DNA of 35,989 bases from Butyricicoccus sp. OM04-18BH (GCF_003481705.1 NZ_QULN01000014.1:1-35989); one strand, 5' to 3'. Positions 1 through 8,661 are shown, numbered from the stretch's first letter. Notes: generated by a model from the letters alone, not told the origin. Numbers and translations: made by a program.

Positions 1-57
1 GATGTGCAGCTTGCCGATACGGCCGCAGCCAACTACGCCGATTTTCAGAATGCCCAT
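1..57 (-). CDS. Gfo/Idh/MocA-family oxidoreductase (inositol 2-dehydrogenase-like), N-terminal fragment
   Basis: Only the first 19 codons are inside the window; the gene runs off the left edge. They encode a beta strand and a glycine-rich dinucleotide-binding turn (ILKIGVVGCGRIG), ending KLHI. This start is typical of NAD(P)-dependent Gfo/Idh/MocA sugar or inositol dehydrogenases. The ATG at 57 is preceded on the minus strand by a GGAGAG ribosome site and by a good promoter at 150-178. The gene diverges from a LacI-type regulator at 472, which suggests a carbohydrate or polyol locus under that regulator. With so little protein the exact substrate cannot be given, and another Rossmann enzyme is possible. 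Confidence 0.6.
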   Translation of the reverse strand, partial: MGILKIGVVGCGRIGKLHI

Positions 58-149
58 TGTAATTCTCTCCTTTTCAGTAGGTCGAGGCTCCGGATGGTCA
101 GTCTGCACAGCGCAGACCGCATTCCGCAGCTCTCCCCTTGGATAACTTT

Positions 150-178
150 ATTATATCCCACTTGCCATCGTGCTTCAA
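150..178 (-). promoter_or_regulatory. Sigma-A-type promoter of the leftward dehydrogenase
   Basis: On the minus strand TTGAAG (173-178) is followed after 17 bp by TATAAT (150-155). This predicts a leader of about 85 nt before the start codon at 57. The leader holds a short inverted repeat, GTCTGC (101-106) and GCAGAC (112-117), of unknown meaning. Confidence 0.7.
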
Positions 179-204
179 GTGGGGATTTCATTTTTAGCGT
201 ACCG

Positions 205-445
205 CCCAATTTTTGCATGTCTGTTTGGTGAAAAGTGCAGGAAATCACGTGCAAAAACGTGCAAAAAGGCCGTGCGTTGTGCAAAAACAAAAAAATGCAC
301 AACCGAATGCGACAAATTCGCGCGCAGTGTCTAAAATGCACAGAATTGCTTGTGAAGCTTTGTCTGGTATGATAGAATAAACCGTGCAATCGTGAACTAA
401 AATGCACAATTTACCGTGATTTCGTGCTGTGAACAAAAAATGCAC
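205..445. promoter_or_regulatory. Cluster of GTGCA/TGCAC boxes, probable operator array
   Basis: The boxes read GTGCAAAAA or its complement. Rightward copies lie at 249-258, 259-268, 279-288 and (shorter) 384-389. Leftward copies (AAAATGCAC) lie at 291-300, 333-341, 399-407 and 435-445. Weaker ones are TTTTTGCAT at 210-218 and GTGCA at 235-239. The copies at 333-341 and 384-407 bracket the promoter of the LacI-type gene. A compact array of one motif between a regulator and its divergent target is the usual arrangement of an operator region. That the LacI-type protein binds it is inference. Confidence 0.6.
346..378 (+). promoter_or_regulatory. Promoter of the LacI-type regulator gene
   Basis: Two overlapping readings fit: TTGCTT (346-351) with 16 bp to TATGAT (368-373), or TTGTGA (350-355) with 17 bp to TAGAAT (373-378). 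GTGCA-type boxes lie directly on both sides, so autoregulation is plausible. Confidence 0.5.
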
Positions 446-471
446 GAGAGAGTAAAAGGGAGAATCCTGCT

Positions 472-1494
472 ATGAAGGTAACTGCACAGTGGATCGCGGA
501 TCAGTGCGGCGTATCGCGCGGAACGGTAGACCGCGTGGTAAACGGCCGTCCGAACGTCTCGCCCGAGGTGCGCGAGCGCATTCAGAAGCTGATCAGCGAA
601 TACGGCTACAAAACACCGACGCAGCGGCAGGCGGCCCGGGCGGGCCGCGGCGTGTACCGCATCGGCGTCATCCTGCCGAGCTGGGATGCGTTCTTCATCC
701 GCCGCATGCGCGACGGCATCCGCACCGCGGTGCACAACCGCGGTCTGAACGACATCACCGTGCTGGTCGAGGAGCTGAAGAACCGTTCTCCGCGCTCGTA
801 CTTCGAGGCGATCGGCCGCATGGAGGAGCGCGGCATCGACGGCCTGATCGTCACCGCGCCCGACACGCTCGTCATGCGCGAGGAGATCGACCGTCTGGTC
901 GCCTCCGGCGTGCCGGTCGTGACCTGCGACTCGGATGTCTGCCAGAGCCGCCGCCTGTATCACATCGGTCAGGATATGGTAAAGTCGGGCCGCGTCGCGG
1001 CGGGACTGATCGCGCCCTATGCGGAGGGCGGCGAGATCCTCGTCGTTACGGGCAACCGCGAGTTTGCGGCGCATGACCTGCGCGTGCGCGGTTTTCTCGA
1101 CCGGCTGCACGAGCTGCGCGGCGACGACGTGGTCGTGAACGTCATCGAGAGCGTCGAAAAGTACGAGCTGACCTATGACGGCGTGCTGTACTACGCGAAA
1201 GGTCATCCGCGGCTGCGCGGCATCTACATGGCGAACGAGTCCGTGCGCGGCTGCATGGACGCGCTCGAGCGTGTCAGGCCGGCGCGCCGTATCCACGTGA
1301 TCTGCCATGACCTGACGCCCTATGCGCGCAAATACCTCGAGGAGGGGAGACTGGACTTCATCATCGACCAGGACTTCTCCGCGCAGACCACGCGCGCGAT
1401 CGAGGTGCTCGCACACACGCTGCGCACGGGCGAATCGCCGCGCCGGAGCATAGAATATATCCACACGAGCATCATCACGAGAGAACTGCTTTAA
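472..1494 (+). CDS. LacI-family transcriptional regulator
   Basis: This 340-residue protein has the usual LacI layout. Residues 1-50 form the helix-turn-helix and hinge region, with the recognition-helix pattern CGVSRGTVDRVVNGR and the following VSPEVRERI. From residue about 62 there is a periplasmic-binding-protein-like sugar-binding core, starting YRIGVILP and including GIDGLIVTAP, PVVTCDSD and a C-terminal IDQDFSAQT segment. The length is normal for the family. Start at 472 fits the HTH beginning and lies after an A-rich AAAAGGGAGA ribosome site. It diverges from a Gfo/Idh/MocA dehydrogenase, suggesting control of sugar or polyol use. No terminator is visible before the efflux genes 64 bp downstream, so read-through into them is possible. 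The ligand is unknown. Confidence 0.9.
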   Translation: MKVTAQWIADQCGVSRGTVDRVVNGRPNVSPEVRERIQKLISEYGYKTPTQRQAARAGRGVYRIGVILPSWDAFFIRRMRDGIRTAVHNRGLNDITVLVEELKNRSPRSYFEAIGRMEERGIDGLIVTAPDTLVMREEIDRLVASGVPVVTCDSDVCQSRRLYHIGQDMVKSGRVAAGLIAPYAEGGEILVVTGNREFAAHDLRVRGFLDRLHELRGDDVVVNVIESVEKYELTYDGVLYYAKGHPRLRGIYMANESVRGCMDALERVRPARRIHVICHDLTPYARKYLEEGRLDFIIDQDFSAQTTRAIEVLAHTLRTGESPRRSIEYIHTSIITRELL

Positions 1495-1558
1495 TATTGC
1501 AAGAGCACGCATGGGGGCGCGCGTTCTCCGCAAGCGAGAGGAGAGACAAGGTATTTAT

Positions 1559-2821
1559 ATGAAACGAAAAGTCATCAGCGCACTGCTCGCCTGCACCCTG
1601 CTCGCAGGGTCGGCCGTACCGGCGCTCGCGGCCGGGGAGACGGCGGCGGGGCAGACGCCTGCCGGTATCGGCGCGGAGGCGCCCGCGCTCAAGGTCCGGC
1701 AGATGGGCGTGCTGGCCGTGAAAAAGGCGGTGCAGGAGGATAACAGCACAGTGCGCATCCTGCGCAGGAACGCCTCCGCTATCGAGGGCGCGACGGGCGG
1801 TTCGTCGTCGATGGGGAGCACGGTCAGTCCCGGCGCGGCATACAGCGAGCTGGCGGACACGCTCGAGAAGATCCTGGAGACCGGAACGCTGGACGGGGAC
1901 ACGAAAAAGGCCTACGAGGCGCAGATCATCGCGCTGCGCGGCAATGCGGAGAACATGAACCTGTCGGTGAGCGTGCAGTATCAGAGTGCGCTCGCGATGC
2001 TCTCGCAGCTCGACGATCAGGCGTATCAGCTTCGCCGCCAGGCGGACAGCATCGCCAATCAGATGGCGATGGCGGCGCAGAACCTGCTGTATACGATGGA
2101 AACGCTGGACTGCCAGATGGAGAGCCTGAAAAACGGCATCGCGACCCTCGACCGCAATCTCGCGGTGATGAAGGTGCAGCGCAGCCGCGGCATGATCGGT
2201 CAGCTCCAGCTCGACACGGTGGAGAACCAGCGCGTGCAGCTGGTCAATTCGAAGCAGACGCTCGCTAATATGCGCGAGCAGATCGGTCTGTCGCTGTCGC
2301 AGCTGTGCGGACTGGACGCGGATACGCTCGTCGAGCCGTCCACGCTCGTCATGCCCTATGAAGGCGAGCTCGACCGGATCAATGCGAAGACCGGCCTCGA
2401 GAACGCGAAAAAGAACAGCTTCGACATCTGGAGCAGGCGCGTGTCGCTGCGTGCGGCGCAGAACGTCTACGACAAGGACGTTTCAGGCACGGCGGAGGCC
2501 GTGAAGGCGGCAGAGGATCAGCTTGCGGTGACGCAGGAGTCGGTCGAAGCGGCCTATGCCACGGTCATTCAGAATATGAAGGACAGCCGGGTGTCGCTCA
2601 CGGCGGCGAAGAACGCGCTGACGCAGGCGCAGGACGATCTCCGTCTGGCCTCCGTCAAGTATAAGCTCGGCACGATGAGCCGGCTCAGCTACCGGTCCGC
2701 TGAGGACGCGGTAAAGACCGCCGAGATCAACGTCAGACTCGCAGAGCTGACCGTTGCGCAGAGCTACACGGCGTGCCAGTGGGCGGAGCAGGGCGTGCTG
2801 ACGCTTCCGACCGGTGTTTAA
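1559..2821 (+). CDS. TolC-like outer-channel-family protein, first of two
   Basis: The product is 420 residues with a Sec signal peptide (MKRKVISALL... cleaved near PALAA) followed by long coiled-coil helices rich in Gln, Ala and Leu. The repeated pattern of two helical hairpins, with segments such as LQLDTVENQRVQLVNSKQ and TAAKNALTQAQDDL, is that of TolC/OEP family channel proteins. The ATG at 1559 was chosen over an upstream in-frame ATG at 1511 because the signal peptide begins there and an AGGAGAG site precedes it. It leads an efflux locus with a second TolC-like gene, an adaptor and an RND permease. In a single-membrane Gram-positive a channel of this family has no obvious outer membrane to sit in; such proteins do occur in Clostridia, where their role is unsettled. 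Its stop codon overlaps the left end of a fold-back repeat. Confidence 0.75.
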   Translation: MKRKVISALLACTLLAGSAVPALAAGETAAGQTPAGIGAEAPALKVRQMGVLAVKKAVQEDNSTVRILRRNASAIEGATGGSSSMGSTVSPGAAYSELADTLEKILETGTLDGDTKKAYEAQIIALRGNAENMNLSVSVQYQSALAMLSQLDDQAYQLRRQADSIANQMAMAAQNLLYTMETLDCQMESLKNGIATLDRNLAVMKVQRSRGMIGQLQLDTVENQRVQLVNSKQTLANMREQIGLSLSQLCGLDADTLVEPSTLVMPYEGELDRINAKTGLENAKKNSFDIWSRRVSLRAAQNVYDKDVSGTAEAVKAAEDQLAVTQESVEAAYATVIQNMKDSRVSLTAAKNALTQAQDDLRLASVKYKLGTMSRLSYRSAEDAVKTAEINVRLAELTVAQSYTACQWAEQGVLTLPTGV

Positions 2822-2986
2822 GGCAACACCGCACAATGAAAGCTGCGGCGCTTTGCGGAAATTTTGCGCCCTGACTTCGTTTCGATTTCACGGTAATACA
2901 TCAAGTATTACCGCAAAACCGCGCCTCGTCAGTACGCAAAATTTGCTCGCAAATCGCTCTTGTTCAATTGTACGGTATTGCCTCAA
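2818..2986. repeat. 169-bp fold-back repeat (MITE-like), copy 1
   Basis: The element begins TTAAGGCAACACCG and ends CGGTATTGCCTCAA, so its ends are inverted repeats of each other. The two halves are imperfect inverted copies along nearly their whole length, meeting at a perfect 9-bp stem (CGGTAATAC and GTATTACCG) with a 5-base loop around 2900. A second copy of identical length and about 90% identity by eye lies at 32560-32728. No protein is encoded. The left end supplies the TAA stop of the upstream TolC-like gene. The features match a small non-autonomous transposon; which transposase would mobilise it is unknown. Confidence 0.75.
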
Positions 2987-3032
2987 CGTTTGATAAATCC
3001 CATTTCGCTATTTAGGAAAGGTTGATACATAT

Positions 3033-4286
3033 ATGAAAAGAGCAGCTGCCGCAGGACTTTGCGCGGCTCTGCTGTGCGGTATGTGCGCCCCGGCTTACGC
3101 CGCGGACGCCGCGAAGCCCGCACAGACCACGACCACGGCGCAGACCGCCGTGCAGACGCCGGTCAGGCTGACGTTCGATACGCTCGAAAAGACCGTGCGC
3201 GAGGGAAACGTTTCCATCCGCTCGTATCAGCAGACGGTGGAGAGCGCGGAAAAGACCGACGTTTCCGACCAGTACATCAACAAGTATTTTAATCTGTCGC
3301 AGCAGATCGACGCCTACGACAGGCAGATCAGGGAGCTGAAGAAGTCGCGAGACGGCATCACGGATACGGAGCTGCTCAAATCGATCAACGCGCAGATCAA
3401 TGTGCTGCAGGCGCAGCGCGAGAGCCTTTATCGGCAGTATAACGATCTCGACGACGACGAGGACGACGCAAAGGACGAGCAGAAAAAGACGGTCGATTCG
3501 ACCCGCCGCCAGATGCAGAACAACGCGGACACCATCTGCATGTCGGCCGAGAACAACTACATTTCGCTCGCGTCCATGCAGTATTCGCTCGCGCAGACCG
3601 AGCGCAGCCTTCAGCAGCTCGACCGCACCATCGCGCAGACGAAAAAGCAGGTCGCCCTCGGCATCGCCACGAAGAACACGCTCTCCGGCCTGCAGAGCCA
3701 GCGTGAGCTGCTCGCGGCGCAGCAGAAGAGCGCACAGACCTCGGCGGACAGCCTCAGGAACACGCTCGCCATCCAGTGCGGCTACCCGACCGGCACCGAG
3801 ATCACCATCGAGGCGCTGCCGGGCGTGACAAATGAGCAGCTTGCCGCTGTCGACTACGAGAAGGACCTCGCGTCCGCGCTCGAGAACAGCTATTCCATCT
3901 GGTCCGCCGGTGACAGCGTCCGCAAGGCGTCCGACGACTACGAGAACGACGTCACCAACAATCTGCACGCCTATGAGGCGGCGAAGATTCAGCGCGACGC
4001 GACCGAGGAGAGCGTAAAGAGCTCGTTCCGCAAGCTGTACAAGACCATGCAGGAGAAGATCACCGCCATGACCGCCGCGCAGGGCGACCTGACGCAGGCG
4101 CAGAAGACCTTCGCGGTCTCCGAGCTGCAATACAAGCGCGGCATGATCTCGCGGCTGAAATACGAAGAGGCGCAGGACACGTACATGACCGCGCAGGAGA
4201 CGGCGGAAAACGCGCGTACCGACCTGCTGACCGCATACAACAATTACGAGTGGGCAACGCGCGGCGTGATGTCGAGCGCGAACTGA
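3033..4286 (+). CDS. TolC-like outer-channel-family protein, second of two
   Basis: The product is 417 residues, with a signal peptide (MKRAAAAGLC..., cleavage near PAYAA) and then long amphipathic helices with acidic and Gln-rich coiled coils, including a very acidic DLDDDEDDAKDE stretch near residue 145. The C-terminal half repeats the helix pattern of the first half (FAVSELQYKRGMISRLKYEEAQDTY), as expected for the internal duplication of TolC-family proteins. It is a divergent paralogue of the preceding gene rather than a recent copy; both end with a similar YxxCQWAxxGV or NYEWATRGV segment. AGGAAAGG precedes the ATG. It lies 30 bp before the adaptor gene, so co-transcription is likely. 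Confidence 0.75.
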   Translation: MKRAAAAGLCAALLCGMCAPAYAADAAKPAQTTTTAQTAVQTPVRLTFDTLEKTVREGNVSIRSYQQTVESAEKTDVSDQYINKYFNLSQQIDAYDRQIRELKKSRDGITDTELLKSINAQINVLQAQRESLYRQYNDLDDDEDDAKDEQKKTVDSTRRQMQNNADTICMSAENNYISLASMQYSLAQTERSLQQLDRTIAQTKKQVALGIATKNTLSGLQSQRELLAAQQKSAQTSADSLRNTLAIQCGYPTGTEITIEALPGVTNEQLAAVDYEKDLASALENSYSIWSAGDSVRKASDDYENDVTNNLHAYEAAKIQRDATEESVKSSFRKLYKTMQEKITAMTAAQGDLTQAQKTFAVSELQYKRGMISRLKYEEAQDTYMTAQETAENARTDLLTAYNNYEWATRGVMSSAN

Positions 4287-4316
4287 GGAAACAGGCAAAT
4301 TTTAAGGAGGAGACCG

Positions 4317-5486
4317 ATGAAAAAACGTGTTTTAGCGGCGCTGCTCGCAGCATCCATGGCGCTCTGCGCAGGCTGCGGCAGCCAGACGAGCGACGACGGG
4401 GAGGAGCAGACCGCAGCAGGCACCGCCGTTGAGGTAGCCGAGGTGACAAAGGGCGCGATGAGCACCGAATACTCGGTCAACGGCAAGGTCGCAGCGGACA
4501 ACGAGGTGCAGGTGTTCCCGATGCTCGCCGGTCAGGTGCTGACGCTCAGCGTCAGCGAGGGCGACAAGGTCGCGAAGGGGCAGACTCTGCTGAACGTGGA
4601 CACTTCGTCGGTCACCTCGACCATGTCCTCGCTGCGCGAGTCGTACAATGCGACCAAAACCGCGACCGAAAAGGCCATTGAGAACGCGCAGATCGGCGTC
4701 GAGCAGGCGCAGCTCGCCGTCGAGAACACCGAGGCGCTGCTCGAGGCAGGCGCGGCCGCTGAGCAGGATCTGACCAAGGCCAAGCAGGGCCTTGCGCAGG
4801 CGCAGGCCGGCGTACAGCAGGCGCGCGCGCAGCAGGCGGCGTCCCTCGCCCAGATTCAGGCGAGCATGGATCAGATCAACAAGCAGGCCTCCTACGGCAC
4901 GGTGACCGCGCCCTGCGCGGGCACGGTCACGGCGGTGAACGTCGTGCAGGGCGGCATGGCCTCCTCCGCACAGCCGGCGGTCGTCATCGCCGAGGACAGC
5001 CGCGTCAAGATCAACGCATCGGTCTCTGAGGATGTATTCGCCGGTCTGCACACCGGCGACAGCGCGGGCGTGCAGATCTCCGTCCTGTCCGACGAGGTCA
5101 AGAGCGCGAAGATCGTCTCGCTCCCGGCGGCGGCCAACCAGCAGACCAACCTCTATGACGTATCGGTCTCGGTTCCGGACGGCACCGAGCCGGCCATCGG
5201 CGCGTTCGCGACCGTCATCTTCTACACCGACCGCCGCGAGAACACGCTCTCCGTTCCGACCGAGTGCGTGCTGACCGGCAACGACAACGAGCGCTACCTG
5301 TTCACCGTCGACGAGAGCGGCACGACCGCAAAGCGCGTCACGGTTGAGACCGGTCTTGTCGGCAAGACCCAGACCGAAATCACCTCCGGCCTGAGCGAGG
5401 GCGACCGCGTCGTTACCAAGGGTCAGTCCTACCTGTCCGACGGCTCTGCCGTCCGTGTCGTCACCAGTGACGGCGGGGAGGGTTAA
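4317..5486 (+). CDS. RND efflux adaptor (membrane fusion protein, HlyD/AcrA type), lipoprotein
   Basis: The product is 389 residues. It opens with a lipoprotein signal ending LCAGC (Cys20), so it is probably anchored on the outer face of the cell membrane. Residues about 40-85 form the first half of a lipoyl-like domain (VFPMLAGQVLTLSVSEGDKVAKGQTLLNVD). Residues 90-190 are an alpha-helical hairpin rich in Gln and Ala, and the lipoyl second half returns as YGTVTAPCAGTVTAVNV. Beta-barrel and membrane-proximal domains follow (VSVPDGTEPAIGAFATVIF, LSEGDRVVTKG). This order is standard for RND adaptors. AAGGAGGAG precedes the ATG. Six bases separate it from the permease, so the two are surely translated from one transcript. 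Confidence 0.9.
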   Translation: MKKRVLAALLAASMALCAGCGSQTSDDGEEQTAAGTAVEVAEVTKGAMSTEYSVNGKVAADNEVQVFPMLAGQVLTLSVSEGDKVAKGQTLLNVDTSSVTSTMSSLRESYNATKTATEKAIENAQIGVEQAQLAVENTEALLEAGAAAEQDLTKAKQGLAQAQAGVQQARAQQAASLAQIQASMDQINKQASYGTVTAPCAGTVTAVNVVQGGMASSAQPAVVIAEDSRVKINASVSEDVFAGLHTGDSAGVQISVLSDEVKSAKIVSLPAAANQQTNLYDVSVSVPDGTEPAIGAFATVIFYTDRRENTLSVPTECVLTGNDNERYLFTVDESGTTAKRVTVETGLVGKTQTEITSGLSEGDRVVTKGQSYLSDGSAVRVVTSDGGEG

Positions 5487-5492
5487 GGCCCG

Positions 5493-8400
5493 ATGAAAGT
5501 AGCAGCAACCTTTATCAAGCACAACGTAATGACCATCCTTCTGTATCTCATGGTCATTGTGTTCGGCTTTTACAGCTTTTCGACCCTGCCGCTCGCGCTG
5601 ATGCCGTCCATGGAGGTTCCGGCGGCGATCGTGTACGCGACCTATCCGGGCGCAGGCCCGGAGGACATCGAGCAGCAGGTCGCCAAGCCGCTCGAGAGCG
5701 CGGTGGCCGGTCTGTCCGGTCTGGATACGCTCCAGTCCACCTCGTCGGAGAACATGGCGATGCTCGTCGTCCAGTTCACCGACTCCACCGACCTCGACGA
5801 CGCGATGACCGACCTGCGCGACAAGGTCAGCCAGGTCAAGAGCCAGCTTCCCGACGACGCCTCCGACCCGACCGTCATGAGCATCGACATCGATTCCATG
5901 CCGGTCGTGCAGGTCGCGCTGCGCGGCTCTGATCTCGCGGCGCTCCAGTCCATCGCGGAGGACGAGATCTCCCCGGCGCTCGAGCGTCTGGACGGCGTAG
6001 CATCCGTCGACGTTTCGGGCGGCTACGAGGACGAGGTCGCGGTCAAGACCAACGCCGCACGCCTCAAGGGCTACAACCTCACCATTACCTCGGTCGCACA
6101 GCAGCTCGGCGCGGACAACATGGCCATCCCGGGCGGCGACCTCGACAACGGCTCGCAGACGCTTGCCGTCCGCACGGACGGCGAGTATTCCTCGCTCAAT
6201 GATGTCAAGAACGCGCTCATCTCGCTCCCGGCCGGCGGCACGGTCCGCCTCAGCCAGATCGCGGACGTTTCCATGCAGCCCAAGGACCGCTCGACCATCG
6301 CCAAGGTCGACGGCGAGGAGTGCATCATGCTCTCGGTCAACAAGCAGTCCGGCTCGAACACCGTCAAGGTCGCGCAGAGCGCGGTCGACCGCCTGAACGA
6401 GGTCATCGCGGAAAACGATGCGCTTCAGGCAGACGTTGTTATGGACCAGTCCGACTACATCAACATGACCGTCGACAACGCGGTGCAGAACATCTGGATG
6501 GGCGTGCTGTTCGCAGCGGTCGTCCTGCTCGTGTTCCTGCGCGACCTCGGCGCGACGCTGTCGCTGACCATCGCGATGCCGTGCTGCATCCTGTTTACCT
6601 TCCTTATCATGAACGTGTGCGGCATCACGCTGAACATGATGTCGCTCGGCGGCATTACGCTCGGCGTCGGCATGATCGTCGATAACTCGATCGTCGTTCT
6701 GGAGAACATCTTCAGCTACCGCGCGGACGGCTACAGCCGCTGGGACGCCTGCACGAAGGGCACGGGCGAGGTCATGACCTCGGTCACGGCGTCCACCCTG
6801 ACCACCATCGCCGTATTCCTGCCGATCGCGCTGTCGGGCGGCATGACCGGCATGATGTTCCGGGAATTCTGCATCACCATCGTCGCGCTGCTGCTCAGCT
6901 CGCTCATCATCGCGCTGACGCTCGTGCCGCTGCTGTGCTATATGCTGCTCGGCGCGTCCAAGGTCAGCAAGGCCGCCTCGGCGGGCTCGGATGAGCTCAA
7001 GGCCACCACGATCGTGGAAAAGCCGCTCATGCGCCGCTACCGCAGCAGCTTGAAATTCCTCATCACCCACCGCTGGGCCGGCATCGCTATCACGCTCGCC
7101 ATCTGCGTCGTCAGCGTCATCAGCATCGCCATGGCCGGCATGGAGCTGATCCCGGAGATGGACCAGGGTCAGGTTTCGGTTTCCATCTCCATGCCGAACG
7201 GCTCGACCATGGAGGATACCGCGGCCATCCAGGACCGCATCGCGGGCATTGTCATGGATAAGGTGCCGGAGACCGAGCAGATCTACTACTCGACCGGCGA
7301 CTCGACCTCCATCATGTCCTCCGCCTCCGGCGCGAGTGTTACGGTTTCGCTCGTCGACCTCGACAAGCGCGACCGCTCCGCGCAGGACATCACCAAACAG
7401 CTCCGCCGCGACCTTGCGGACATCGCCGGCTGCGAGATCACGGTCTCCGCAAGCGAATCCATGAGCATGTCCACCGACTCGGACATCAGCGTGGAGCTGA
7501 CCGGCGACGACTATGACCAGCTCGCCGCGACGGCGGACGACCTCGTGGAGAAGCTCTCCGCCATCCCGGACGCGATCAACGTCGAGTCCTCTGCCGGCGA
7601 GCAGACGCCGCGCGTCGCGGTCAAGGTGCGCCGCGAGAACGCCTCGCGCTTCGGTCTGACCCCGGCCGCCATCGGCGGTCTGGTGCGCGGCGAGCTGACC
7701 GGCTCGACGGCGACCACGCTGCGCATGAACGGCGAGGAATACGACGTTACGGTCTCGGGCGACGCGGACGTCGCGACCAGTCTGGACGCGCTGCGCTCGA
7801 TGCAGCTGCCGACCGCAACGGGCGGCAATGTGCCGCTGAGCTCGGTCGCAGACGTTTATACCGAGCTGAGCCCGCAGTCCATCGTCCGTAAGAACCAGAA
7901 GGAGACCGTCACCATCACCGGCGAAAGCGAGTCCGGCGACGCGAACGCCATCACCGAAAAGGTAAACGAGGTGCTCGGCTCCTATGAGACGCCGGACGGC
8001 GTGGAGATCGGAGACGGCGACACCATGGCCTCCCAGATGGCCGAGACCACCGGCACGCTCATGCTCGCCCTCGCGGTCGCGATCGCCCTCGTCTACTTCA
8101 TCCTCGCGACCCAGTTCAACTCGTTCGCGCTGCCGATCGCGATCATGCTGATCCTGCCGATCGGCCTGCTCGGCTCGATGATGCTGCTCGCGCCCAGCGG
8201 AAACCACGTTTCCATGGTCGCGCTGCTCGGCGTTATCATTCTGGCCGGTACGGTCGTAAACTCGTCCATCGTCCTGATCGACTATACCCTTCAGCGCCGG
8301 GAGCGCGGCGAGGACAAGAATACCGCCATCCTCAACGCCTGCCCGCGCCGCGTCCGTCCGGTCCTGATGACCGCGATGACCACCATCCTCGGCCTCGTGC

Positions 8401-8645
8401 CGATGGTATTCTCGAACGGCGAGGGCTCGGAGATGATGAAGCCGATGGGCGTCGTCATGATGACCGGCATGGTCATCTCGACCGTCGCGACGCTGTTCAT
8501 CACGCCGGTCTACTACTCGCTGACCGACAGCATCGCAGAGCGCCTGAAAAAGCTTGTTCACCTGCCGCACCGCAAGGGCGGCAAGGGCAGAAAGGGCGGC
8601 GGCAGCGGCGAGAACACGGAGGAAAACCCGGCTTCTGCCGAATAA
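5493..8645 (+). CDS. RND-family efflux permease (AcrB/SwrC-like, ACR_tran)
   Basis: At 1050 residues this is the full length of an HAE-type RND pump, with twelve membrane segments and two large extracytoplasmic loops. The first helix is followed by LPLALMPSMEVPAAIVYATYPGAGPEDIE, the conserved porter-domain entry. In TM4 the motif is IVDNSIVVLEN (Asp397-Asn398), where AcrB has Asp407-Asp408. In TM10 the motif is TVVNSSIVLIDY, with Asn923 at the position of AcrB Lys940. The final helices contain VLMTAMTTILGLVPM. Family knowledge says such pumps exchange protons for drugs, dyes or surfactant-like compounds; SwrC of Bacillus is the nearest well-known Gram-positive type. The actual substrate is not readable. 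The C-terminal tail is Lys/Gly-rich and cytoplasmic. Confidence 0.92.
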   Translation: MKVAATFIKHNVMTILLYLMVIVFGFYSFSTLPLALMPSMEVPAAIVYATYPGAGPEDIEQQVAKPLESAVAGLSGLDTLQSTSSENMAMLVVQFTDSTDLDDAMTDLRDKVSQVKSQLPDDASDPTVMSIDIDSMPVVQVALRGSDLAALQSIAEDEISPALERLDGVASVDVSGGYEDEVAVKTNAARLKGYNLTITSVAQQLGADNMAIPGGDLDNGSQTLAVRTDGEYSSLNDVKNALISLPAGGTVRLSQIADVSMQPKDRSTIAKVDGEECIMLSVNKQSGSNTVKVAQSAVDRLNEVIAENDALQADVVMDQSDYINMTVDNAVQNIWMGVLFAAVVLLVFLRDLGATLSLTIAMPCCILFTFLIMNVCGITLNMMSLGGITLGVGMIVDNSIVVLENIFSYRADGYSRWDACTKGTGEVMTSVTASTLTTIAVFLPIALSGGMTGMMFREFCITIVALLLSSLIIALTLVPLLCYMLLGASKVSKAASAGSDELKATTIVEKPLMRRYRSSLKFLITHRWAGIAITLAICVVSVISIAMAGMELIPEMDQGQVSVSISMPNGSTMEDTAAIQDRIAGIVMDKVPETEQIYYSTGDSTSIMSSASGASVTVSLVDLDKRDRSAQDITKQLRRDLADIAGCEITVSASESMSMSTDSDISVELTGDDYDQLAATADDLVEKLSAIPDAINVESSAGEQTPRVAVKVRRENASRFGLTPAAIGGLVRGELTGSTATTLRMNGEEYDVTVSGDADVATSLDALRSMQLPTATGGNVPLSSVADVYTELSPQSIVRKNQKETVTITGESESGDANAITEKVNEVLGSYETPDGVEIGDGDTMASQMAETTGTLMLALAVAIALVYFILATQFNSFALPIAIMLILPIGLLGSMMLLAPSGNHVSMVALLGVIILAGTVVNSSIVLIDYTLQRRERGEDKNTAILNACPRRVRPVLMTAMTTILGLVPMVFSNGEGSEMMKPMGVVMMTGMVISTVATLFITPVYYSLTDSIAERLKKLVHLPHRKGGKGRKGGGSGENTEENPASAE

Positions 8646-8661
8646 ACCCGCCAGATTACCG

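Noticed and set aside
45..445. Minus-strand frames rich in Cys, His and Phe at the left end
   Set aside because: They come from the GTGCA box array and AT-rich promoter DNA, with no ribosome site or recognisable motif.
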